Assembly (NCBI GenBank): GCA_020747065.1
Contig: JAGMVK010000012.1
Span: 1,952,318-2,016,317, forward strand
DNA: 64,000 bases
Source of the DNA: Cadophora sp. MPI-SDFR-AT-0126
Lineage: Eukaryota; Ascomycota; Leotiomycetes; Helotiales; Ploettnerulaceae
Reading direction: 5' to 3'
Under the pieces are notes generated by a model. That model worked only from the letters and a program-made list of their open reading frames with translations. It had not been told where the DNA came from and did no database searches. Below, piece after piece: positions 54,578 to 64,000 of the stretch (its first letter is position 1; each line of letters starts with the position of its first letter). Position numbers and translations under genes: made by a program.

Positions 54578-56684
54578 GATCTCAGCGAGCCCTCAGCGAG
54601 TTCTCAGCCTCGGTTCACCAAAGTGCAGGAACACACATCTTGTCTTCTCTTCTCATATTGTCAACAGCGTTTTTGTTTTCGTTGGTCGACTAATTAAGTT
54701 CTGGTATCCATCTCGGGGCGGAGGATGTGACTGGCAGCGTTGATGGTTAATAATCAATCAAGTCTTAGCAGTCTGCGTTCAGACTATCTATCCTCTTGAG
54801 TGCCAGCAGAAGCGCCTTTCTGAACGGCCCACCACCTGTAAAACTCCCTGTAGCAAGCCCCTAAGGAGCGACCAATAGTGTGCTCCTCGGGCTAAGATCC
54901 CCGCATCATGACTGCGAATATAGTCATGCCCTTTTAGGCATAGCTGCACGTGCCCTGTAAAGAGGCGCTACGAGCTTGCATTTTAGCCAGTGATTGGGGA
55001 GCGGGCCGAGGACTGGCGCGGGGCGAGGCATCGGTGCGGAGTAGTGATCCGCTTTTTGGGCTGTATTTCGCCCCGTCGTTGCGCAACCTCTTGGAAGTCT
55101 TGGCGCACGCAACCCGAAACGGCATTGCTGCATACACAGTATGCGAGGGCACAGCTATCGTAGAGGTGGTAACTATCCTCCATACTTTCATGTGATGTGC
55201 GTCGTGGATGTCCTGATTGCTTCTCATGGCTAGTGCAACAATGCGGTAATCGCGGCCGTGCCGGAAAAGGGATGGATGGTGGGAAGCATTCGTCGACCTT
55301 GGGACTCCAATTGCGGAGGCCTATCCGGGCGCCTCTATAGTCGATATCAAAACACCACACTTCATGCTCCTCTAGAGCATGCATGTCTTTTCACTTCGGC
55401 ATCAATGGATAGAGTAATCCTGCAACGTGATTCACTTCGGCTTCTCGTTCAGCCATATCTTATTCGATCAAAGATATTCTGTACGCACACCTACGATGTC
55501 TCTACAGAATTCCCTCAACTCAATCAGGAGATCCTAAGGATCGGGGGAACCATACGGAGAGGTTCCATTTTAGAAAATTGCACAATCGATACGCTATAAA
55601 TCCTTGCTCCAACAATATCCACGGTCTGACCACTATCAGTTCTCCGCGTCCATCTCTTGCCTCCCCCGCCCGCATTGCTCCACGATAAAAATCGTCGAAG
55701 GCAGCTTGATCGCTCAAGGAGCTAACACATCATGCCACAACCGCGGGCTAAAAGGTGCATCCAGCGGCGAACAGAATCATCTTTAACCTTCAAGGATAGT
55801 CTCCCCATATCAGACCTTGGCTTTATTAGACTCAGACGGGTCGGCAGGATGTAGGTCGGGAAAATATATCCAATAATTTTTCGAAGTGTGAAGCCGTCAA
55901 CCTTTATGCACGAAATCGTACGATCGATATGCTCCTCTAATTCTTAATTTTCTCATGAGTCTCGATCTCATGTGAAAAATACCCTGTAAATCATTCTTCA
56001 CATGAAATAGTTAGGTAATGAGCTGAGATCGATCTTCAGTTTTCACATAGTCTCGATCTCACATGAGAAATATGCAGATCGTTCCACATCTCAGATAGTT
56101 AAGTAATTAGTCGAGATCGATCAAGCTCAAGCAAGGGCGTTGGCGCAGATCGCGCCGAAAGGTTTCGCAGACTTTGAACACCGCCAGCGTGACTCCTCTG
56201 CCCAGGCGCAACGAATACAATCTGGACTCTGTCAAGCTCTCTCGATCCCGTCAGGAGATTGACGTGCAGAGGCATCTTCCATTCGGACTAGTTCCGGCCT
56301 CCCGTCCTCCGTCGGCATCGATCTACCATAAGTTTCGTGAGAAATATACACTACACCTAGCACTAGCAGAAATAGGTCTACCTTCTTTCACATGCATCGC
56401 TACGTGTCTTGTGAATCATGAAGTCTCGTAACTAGTCGACCGCTACCAGCATGTGATTGCATGTTTCTTATGGCCAGTCTATTATCGAAATCAGCAAAAG
56501 GACATGCACCAATAAGATCTTGATGTCTAGTTGATAGATATGAGTCTCTAATATATCTTCGTCTGCGGCTTCTCAACGAATCCTAACTCTTCTTTAGTCT
56601 CTACCTGAAGTAAATATCTTCGTCAAATCTGTGCACACTTGCTACTCAACTCTTCCGATTACCAGCTGGCGCTTGGACTTAACC
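54578..56684. other. Intergenic, GC-balanced, no recognised gene
   Basis: Several ORFs of 60-130 codons on both strands (54924-55384, 55258-55599) lack family resemblance and overlap each other. A diverged tandem duplication lies at about 55956-56131. Confidence 0.4.
55956..56131. repeat. Diverged tandem duplication with about 90-bp unit
   Basis: The word AGTCTCGATCTCA, then A-rich, then ATAGTTA(A/G)GTAAT and GAGATCGATC, occurs twice at a spacing of about 91 bp. AGTCTCGATCTCA and GAGATCGATC also form inverted pairs, so each unit can fold. Confidence 0.6.
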
Positions 56685-57527
56685 ATGAGTGCTGTTGCAA
56701 GAGTCTTGCACGTGTTTCTCCGAATTGGAGAATGCGCATCATCTGTTATCGTTTTGGGATTGGTCTGTCGGCTTTTGTATATGGTAGGGCAAGCCAATGC
56801 CTCCACCGACTCTCGACTTATATACACCACTGTTATTGCTTCAATCAGTACCATTTTCTCCATCATTTTTGTCCTGCCGTTCTTATATGCTTTTATTGCT
56901 TTCCCAATGGATTTTATCATGTTCATCACATGGCTTGTCGCGTTCTGTCTCATGGAAACCGTAAGTTCTCCCCTGCTAGGTACGGTGGGAGAGTATTGGA
57001 GCGCTAATCCGATACCACATTAGCTTACAGGTATACACACGTGCGACTCTTTCTGGTATTGGAATTACTGGGGTTTTTATTGGGGCGGAATTTGGAGGAA
57101 GAATATTGTTGTCCACGGTCCTGCGGATATTAATTGGGCCGGCTGCTCCTCGTGGAAATGTGTCCTTGCATTTTCTTTCATTGTGTCAATGGCCTATCTG
57201 TTGAGTTCGTGTTTGGTATGTCTGAATCCTAACTTGGATATCTTCACAATGATCCTTCTCTTACCGATTGTAGGGAGCCTATGAGTGCTTGAAATATCGA
57301 GAGGTGAAATATGGGCGACTAGCTAAGCCCCAGTAAGTCATACACAAATTCATCTCAAATACCATGACCATACGTGACGCTAATAACCTCTTTGTACCAG
57401 TACCTCTAGGATGATTACCGAGACAGTGCCGCCAACTGACCTCGAAGTCCAGGACGTGAGAGATGGGGTCTTCCAGCTACATCATGAAGTGGTTTCTCCT
57501 GTGGCTGCCACAGGAGAAGCCAATTGA
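56685..57527 (+). CDS. MARVEL-like tetraspan membrane protein, paralogue 3 (217 aa)
   Basis: Exons 56685-56960 (276 nt), 57024-57215, 57274-57332 (59 nt) and 57401-57527. Donors GTAAGT, GTATGT and GTAAGT; branch sites CGCTAATCC and CGCTAATAA are visible. Exon 1 has helices SSVIVLGLVCRLLYM, VIASISTIFSIIFVLPFL and FIMFITWLVAFCLM; exon 2 has FWYWNYWGFYWGGIW and CVLAFSFIVSMAYLLSSCL; the tail is acidic (VPPTDLEVQDVRDG). The first acceptor was chosen because it gives LTGIHTCDSFW, aligning with LSGTRTCSSYW of paralogue 2. Probably a plasma-membrane domain organiser, by family inference. Confidence 0.7.
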
Positions 57528-57989
57528 AGCTTATTGGCCTCACAGGTGTGACATGAGTAATGCTTGCGAAACTTGGAGGGGTTTATAATTTTATGCTAGG
57601 CTGATGTTATTATGTCGCAAAGGGTGAATCAGGAATTTCTTACATCTATAAAGCTTGAGGTTTTCCCAGGTTCCATATGACTTATTACTTCACGGTTGTT
57701 AAATGTTGAATTGTATAGCGTAGCTATTGAAAATACACCTGATGACAATAAGGAAATTGTTCTCGTACTCTCCTTGTTCTATCTTCATACTATTGTGACT
57801 TCAGCACTAGGATATCTAATTATTTTCGTATATACGTGGATCAGATTGATAGCTTTATGAGCTTCTGTAATATGAAATCGGTAAGTAAGGTCGGCGTGAA
57901 TAAGCGGTATCAGATACTTTGAAATGAATAAATATTATCGTATCGTTCTATCTTAGTAAAAGTTATATATATAGTAAGGATTTATTTCG
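57528..57989. other. Intergenic, start of subtelomeric AT-rich block
   Basis: No supported gene. AT content climbs from about 57880. Confidence 0.4.
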
Positions 57990-58420
57990 GACGCTCTTGG
58001 GAGTCTTAGGCTTCTAGGAGATAGGTGCTAAGAGACTATAAACTTAGGGAGAAGTTCGCTTTTAAAATAACTCTATATTTAAGATAATAGTTATTTATTA
58101 TATAATTAAAACTATAATATTAAAAGTATAATATTAAAACTATAATATTAAAACTATAATATTAAAACTATAATATTAAAACTATAATATTAAAACTATA
58201 ATATTAAAACTATAAGTTTTTATAACTATATTATATAATAAATCTTAGGATTTATAAAAAAATCTAAAAAGAACAGAGGTTTTATATGAAATCGATATAT
58301 TCACTATTAAATAAAAGTTTAATATTTTCGACTATATTAATAATTGTCTTTAATTATATATAATATATTTACTTTTTAATTAAAATTAATAATAGTCTTT
58401 TGTATTTATGAAGTAAATAT
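57990..58420 (+). repeat. AT-rich dispersed repeat, copy C
   Basis: Begins near CGGACGCTCTTGGGAGTC and ends near GAAGTAAATATATTAA; same orientation as copy A. Differs by a 15-bp minisatellite expansion in its middle. Confidence 0.7.
58111..58214. repeat. 15-bp minisatellite, about 7 copies
   Basis: Unit ACTATAATATTAAAA repeated from 58111 to 58214, with one G variant in the second unit. Copies A and B of the surrounding repeat hold a single unit at this place. Confidence 0.9.
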
Positions 58421-60111
58421 ATTAACTACCTCTAGAAATCCTCGGATTTGCGGCGTAAATCCAGAATCCGAAGGCGAAATAACTCTGGATTAAGAGGGAG
58501 GGCATAGACTAGTTTACTATAAATCCTGTACTATAAATCCAGAATACTCCTGGCGCTAGGGGAAGTCCCTTTTATAGCTACTAGTAAGTAGAGGGGGAGA
58601 GATCTGATTATTAGGGACTATAGGTGATTCTTTTATTTACTTATCGCCGTAGTAAGTGCTGCTCTATATGTCTTATAGCTACTACCTTCAGCCTAGATAT
58701 AATATCTGGGTTCAATACCTAAGGTAGTACCCGCACTACTTAAAAGGGGCGTTATTAAGGGCTCTTATAGAGCTGTTTAGTAGCTACGACCTTCGGGTAG
58801 TAGAGGCAGAGCTAGCGCAGCTACTAGTGAAGGCTATCCCAGGGCTAAGGCTTCTTAATAGCTTCTAGTGCCTGACTTACGTAGCCTATCTTATAAGGGA
58901 TTATAAGTCGATATAATAGTATATATCGAAAGCCTATTAGTAAAAGCTAGTGTTATATAAGAAGAGCCCTTTATAGCAGGAGTATAAGCTTCAGACTTTC
59001 TTTACTAAGAACTGCTAGGTTCAGTATTTTATAGTAGAGGAGGGAGAAGTAATTACTAAAAGGAGCTCTGAATACTTTTTTATAGCTGGCTTAGATTTAA
59101 GAGAGGTAGACTTCTTTATATAGCTTAATAAGGATGTAGCTATTATAGATGAGAATACTAAAGTAGAAGCTAATACTATTTATGGCTTTAGTAGTTATAA
59201 ATCTATTATAGTACTATAGCTTTAACGAATAAGTATCGCAAAGTATACGCGAGGCTTAAAGAAAAATAAGATATATATCTCTTTTATAGTGCTAAAAAAT
59301 ACTAAGAGCGAGCTCAAGCTATTCTTAATACTAGAAGTTATAGACGAGATCTTTATAAAGGCGTATAGCTAGTACTTTAATAGCCTAGACTATATACTGA
59401 TTTAGCTATAGTAGTGTAACGACGCAATATTACTAAGTGCAGTATCAAGTATAGAAGTAAGAGGGTAGGTAAATAGTTAGGGTTTGAGGTTTGGGTTTGA
59501 TTTAGCTCTAATTAGCTAACTTACTACAGGTGCTTTTTACTCTCTCTCTAACTCTCGAAAAACAGGTACTAAATACAGGAAGTGAGGTACTATAAATACG
59601 AAAGGAAAACACTATATTACAGATAGGGAGGTACCCTATCCATTATTGTTGAATGAATCTAATATAAGATTCATTTAATTCCCCATACAACCCACTAGCG
59701 TGGATTTGCCGAGGCCATAAGATTCATTTAATTAGATTCATTTGTTAGGGTTACGTCCAAATAAGCTCGGATGAGGCTCAAATTCGAGTATGAGTTAGCC
59801 CCAGCATATGTGACACCAGCCACGTCAAAACTTCCACTAGAACCCCATTATCAAGTGAGTTTTGCGAGGAGACAGTAGTCGTCGTCGATTTTTAATAAGG
59901 GAAGCAGATGCACAGGCCAAGTCAGCTAAAATGCAGTTCCCAAGCATAAAGTGAGTATAAAAGTATAAAAGTATAAAAGCGGAGATTACAGCCAGCTATA
60001 CCACGCATGGGTTCAGATTATAGGTGCCGAACACGTGAGGGCAGCAAGACACGTAAAGAGAGTAAGAGAAGGGGAGATATTATTTAAATAATTCAAAGAA
60101 AGAGTCAAGTC
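58421..60111. other. RIP-degraded subtelomeric DNA, no recognised gene
   Basis: TAG/TAA-rich with no open frame. Between about 59200 and 59420 the plus strand reads weakly coding-like (LTNKYRKVYARLKEKQ and a second frame FLILEVIDEIFIKAYS), but no family is recognised. At 59650-59745 the word TAAGATTCATTTAATT recurs directly and ATGAATCTAA inversely; at 59951-59978 GTATAAAA is repeated three times. Confidence 0.4.
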
Positions 60112-63100
60112 ATGGATCCATTCGTTCATTTGCTAGTATTTAAAGTAGTAGTATACACTATATGCCAGTATACCGTGTTACCTAGCCAGATTTCCCACTA
60201 TTTAAGGGGTTCTAATGGCTATAATATAACTAAGGAAGCACGAGAGCAGATTTCAAAAGAAGTGAACCGGGTTAAAGGGTTGATTTTATATTAAGCAGAG
60301 TTAAATAAGTTACCAATCCCCGTCAGTCTAAGCCAGCCCCCGATTCCCGAATTAAGGAGACCTAAGACAGATGGAAAAAGGTACTTATTTACTCCGTATC
60401 GTTATATTAGTTACTAGCGTTAAGCTATCCAGAAATATTTCAGAGAATAGCACGGTTAGGTAAATGAGAGGAAGCGAGGGCGTTAATATGCCGGCTAAGA
60501 GGTATAAGTGCTATAGATTTCAGTTCATTACTAGTAGTTTTTCCCTAAAGGTTCCGGTTCTGTATTTTTCGAGGTTCAAGTAGAGGGATCTAGCCCCGCT
60601 ATACTGTCCGGAGACATCGATTTGGAGGCTATTAAGAAATAGTTAAACTAGGAGATGGAATAAGCTAACGAGGAGCAGCGTTATTAAATTAGTAAGCTAG
60701 AGGAATCCCGAGAGCTAAATCCATAGTTATATCGCATAGGTTGGGTTAAGTATTGCGAAGGGTATGACCGGGAAGAATTATAAGTATTAGTTACTCCCGT
60801 TAAGGAGGACGAGCTAGAGTTAGAAGTGTTATATCAAGTATTTAATTAGTTAATTTAAGATGTATAATACTATTGTGTTCGGTAAGTAGTAGGGTTAGAG
60901 GTATTATTTAAAGCGAATAGAAAGGAGGTAGATAAAGAAGTCCAAATACCGTTTAATAGTTGGATAGATATCACTACTATCGTGCGGTATATAGAGGTTT
61001 ACAAGTAGTTGATGTGTTATATATTCCGGTCTAAAGGCATTGAGCCCGAGAAGTGGCCGGGATTTAAGTTAATAGCAAGGCAGCAGATAGCTATTAATAA
61101 CGTGTAGACGAACGTTAAGGAATTTATATAGTGGAAAGAGGACTAAGAGGGGGATTTAGGAGGAGGGGAAGAGGAGGAATCAGATGAGGAGATTGAGTGG
61201 ATAAGCCGGATCCAGCGGCAGATTTTGCGGTTATAGATTACGTTATTAAACTAGCTATTATAAGACAACAAGTACAAGAGTGTATTAATTAGTAGGTTAG
61301 CTATTTTAGGAATACGGGAAGACAATAAGTAGTTAGATACCGAGGATTATATGCCTAAATATTCGGCCGTAATTAAGTTGGCCCGGTTAATAGTGGTTTA
61401 AGAGGCGTACGAGCAGCGACAGGAGGCTATTATATAATACTAAGAGCGTGGTTTAAGTCCAGAGGTAGCTAGGGAGAGAGTATTAAGCTATTATGTTTTA
61501 ATCCGGGGTTTAGTTCGTTCGTTCATAACTATGGCCCATAATGGCAAAGATCCTAAGCTTATGCAGTAGTTATACTGTAGTTAGTCGTACGGTTTCAAAA
61601 TTCAGTACACTACTACTACTAAAGAGAAGATCTAGTGAATTAGGGATGATATTTTGTATCCTAAGATCTGGTTTAGTATGAGCCAATTCCGGGGTATGAT
61701 TCATAGGTTAGTTAGGGAGGTAAGAGAGGAGTTATTTAAGAAGTTAATAGTGGTAAGGATGAGTAGAGATCGAGAAGTGGATGTGAAGTAGGTACTACCG
61801 ATCTATTGGGATAGAATAGTAAATCAGCCGTCCGAGACTTGGATAGGGTAGTTGTTTTTAGATAACAAGCGGAATTAGTTCGTAGTATATAAGTAGTAGT
61901 GGTTGTACGAGAGGATGTATAAGGAGGAGCTATTAAGAGGGTAGTTCATGGATAGGGCGGGGAGGTTGAAAAGGGAAGCTATAGCCGTATATCAGCGCTA
62001 CGTGAAGCAGTTCTAGGAGTTATTATGGATTTTAATGTATTTATGCGGTAGTTAGCTAGCTAGAGCGCCCGAGTTATTAGGAATACGGTGGAAGAATACG
62101 GTGTACAGGGGAGTACGGAACATTTTCATCGAGGAGGGTTTAGTTATATTCGTGGCTACGTATTATAAGGGGTATCGGAGTAGTGGAAATATTAAGATCA
62201 TGTACTAGTATTTACTAAGAGAGGTTAGGGAGTTATTAGTATATTATTTGTGGTTAATGTTGCTATTTTAGGAAAAGTTGTAGTTCTAAGTAACGGGAAA
62301 ACTGAGTAGCAGTCTATTTTTATGGGGAGATAGCCAGAAGAAGGAATACCAGTAGTGGACAGGCTTAAAGCAGAAGTAGCAGGAATCTAAGGAGAGTAAT
62401 AACGTTCCTAGAGAGTAGGAGAGAGATAATCAGGGAGAAGAGGGCGATAGCGAGGATTAGATAGGTTAGAAGAGGTTATTCGCTTAATAGCAGTCCTATT
62501 CGTAGATATCGGAACGAGCCCGGAAGATTTTAAAGGAAGCCAGATTAAGATTAATAGGTATAGATAGGTTTAGTATTACGAGTTACTGCCAGATTACTAT
62601 TACTATATCACGCCGGTATTATCACGAAGACTAATTTAAGGACAAGAAGACGAAGTTAAAGGAGGGTAATAGATAGGATGAAGATAACGTGGATGGGGAC
62701 GACCTATAGGATTTATAAGCTAGTCACGGAACCTATATTACAAGTATAATTTACGCGAGAGAGTTAATAGAAGGGGATAATTCTATTATTAGCCGCTGTA
62801 AGAAGTTCCGATGAGTCAGCCACGTATGGCATTGTTTTTTGGGGTTTCCGTCGGCATATTAAGGTGTTAGTATGAGCGGGAGAGCTAAGAGAAAGCGGTA
62901 AGTGTATGAGGAAGAGATGTAAGACGTACAGTTAGCGCGGTGGAAGCGATTACGGGGGGTAGATATCTATGCCAAGTTAGAGAAGATATTAGGAAGTGAG
63001 GCCCGGTTCCGTGGTTTATAAGAGCCCGTGTTATAAGCTATTATGAAGCACTAAAGCCCTATTATAGCTGTAATAGGAACAGGGGTTAGGAAGACGTTGT

Positions 63101-63900
63101 TATTCTAGTTGCTAGCTAAGAGCATGAGCTCCGGGATAACGATTGTTATCAGCCTGTTAGTTTCATTGCAGGACCACATAGTTGAGAGATATCAGTAAGC
63201 CGGCATTTCGTGTGTTAAGTGGGATCCCCGATAGTACTATTTCCCTAGCCAGATTGTCATTATCACGCCGGAGTCAGCGGTTAGTAAGACGTTTGGGACG
63301 TTTTTAGACTAGTTATAAGGATTGCATTTATTAGAGCGGTTTATGTTCGATAAGTGTTATACGCTATTGGATAGTACGGTTGAGTTCCGGCCTAAGATGC
63401 GGCAATTAGGCGAGTTAATAGAAAGGGGGGTGCAGATAGTTTATTTAATAGCAACGTTACTCCCCTATACTAAGCCCGAGTTTATAAATATTATGAGGAT
63501 TAAAGCCGACGATATTCACATGTTCTGATCCCTAACTAGCTATCTGAATATTACGTATTCCGTAGTTAAGTACGAGGCAGATAAGTTTAGGATAGGGGAT
63601 ATTATAGCCGTTTGTAAGTTAGTAGAAGAAAAGTTAAACGAATACGCTACACTAGCTAAAATTATTATATATAGCAGCAGTATTATTACTACTTAGGAGG
63701 TGAGCCGTGCATTAGATTGCCACGTATATTACTGAGATATCGGTGATATAGCTATTAAAGACGAGATCCGGAAGGCGTAGGAGAGTTCAGATGGACGTAT
63801 TATTATTGCTACTAATACATTTAGATTAGGCATTAACCGGCTAGATGTTCGGGTAGTAATTCATGTTAAGCCCATTTATTAGATACGGAATTATAGTTAA
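60112..63900 (+). pseudogene. Telomere-linked RecQ-type helicase, RIP-mutated and truncated by the telomere
   Basis: One frame runs 3789 nt from ATG 60112 to the telomere without indels, broken only by TAG/TAA and occasional TGA. The N-terminus has a C2H2-like DUF3505-type region (ICQYTVLPSQISHYL, then FTPYRYIS). Near 61540-62330 is a long middle domain (FRGMIHRLVREVREEL). The helicase core starts near 63070: GTGVRKT (motif I), DKCYTLLDS near 63350 (DEAH-type box, altered by RIP), VYLIATLLP near 63445 (motif III) and ATNTFRLGINRLDVR near 63810 (motif V). It stops at IRNYS just before motif VI. Such genes sit next to telomeres in many fungi, transcribed toward or away from the end; their ATP-dependent helicase role in telomere upkeep is presumed. 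Confidence 0.8.
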
Positions 63901-64000
63901 GGGTTAGGGTTAGGGTTAGGGTTAGGGTTAGGGTTAGGGTTAGGGTTAGGGTTAGGGTTAGGGTTAGGGTTAGGTTAGGGTAGGGTTAGGGTTAGGGTTG
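63901..64000 (+). repeat. Telomere repeat array (TTAGGG)n, chromosome end
   Basis: About 16 TTAGGG units in the G-rich orientation running to the window edge, the expected polarity for a right chromosome end. A few irregular units (TTAGG, TAGGG) occur in the last 35 bases, likely assembly or read error. Confidence 0.98.

Noticed and set aside
54924..55599. GC-rich cluster of small ORFs on both strands
   Set aside because: No conserved residues; open frames are expected by chance in GC-richer DNA.
1..64000. CRISPR arrays, prokaryotic defence islands, operons
   Set aside because: Introns, TTAGGG telomere and RIP show a fungal nuclear chromosome; the tandem repeats seen lack spacer structure.

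Overview
This is the right-hand end of a chromosome from a filamentous ascomycete (Pezizomycotina). Four things support that: a terminal TTAGGG array at 63901-64000; short GT-AG introns of about 45-135 bp with CTAAY-like branch sites; typical fungal genes (TOK potassium channel, phospholipase B, Rtg2-like phosphatase, oleate hydratase); and large AT-rich blocks full of TAA/TAG codons where CAA/CAG is expected, which is the footprint of repeat-induced point mutation (RIP). A class cannot be read reliably; Leotiomycetes-like is only a guess.

Layout. Positions 1-28000 are a transposon graveyard with some decayed host-like genes: a Ty3/gypsy gag on the minus strand (1-1485), a piggyBac-like transposase (to about 4750), a one-stop pseudogene with 21-residue repeats (5002-5529), a RIP-damaged fungal deaminase-like gene (5753-7243), a Tc1/mariner-like element (7842-16970) into which an intact, very young Ty1/copia element (9217-16829) has jumped, a MULE (17134-20087) carrying a hairpin-rich 298-bp unit, and two long RIP-broken ORFs of unrecognised large multi-copy fungal type (20135-23494, 25244-27640). 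Positions 28000-43030 are an ordinary GC-balanced gene island: TOK channel, phospholipase B, a MARVEL-like tetraspan protein, oleate hydratase, vacuolar Ca2+/H+ exchanger, Rtg2-like Ppx/GppA phosphatase and an NmrA-like oxidoreductase. Positions 43030-46900 are an AT-rich block containing two inverted copies of a repeat whose third copy lies at about 57990. Positions 46900-57530 are gene-poor but hold a glycine/alanine-zipper-type small protein, a ubiquitin-like protein, a membrane RING-H2 protein, a candidate small secreted protein and two more MARVEL-like paralogues. From 57530 to the end is RIP-damaged subtelomere, finishing in a telomere-linked RecQ-type helicase pseudogene that runs straight into the telomere repeats.

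Gene models with introns were assembled by hand from splice-site consensus, reading-frame continuity and family conservation; their phases all close. The most unusual items are: a spliced, cysteine-rich gene lying antisense inside the young copia element; the nested insertion history; the hairpin-rich unit inside the MULE; the RIP-patterned deaminase gene; a three-member MARVEL-like family with an identical 276-nt first exon; a Ca2+/H+ exchanger with a Glu-to-Lys change in its first alpha repeat; and a telomere that begins inside the helicase frame.
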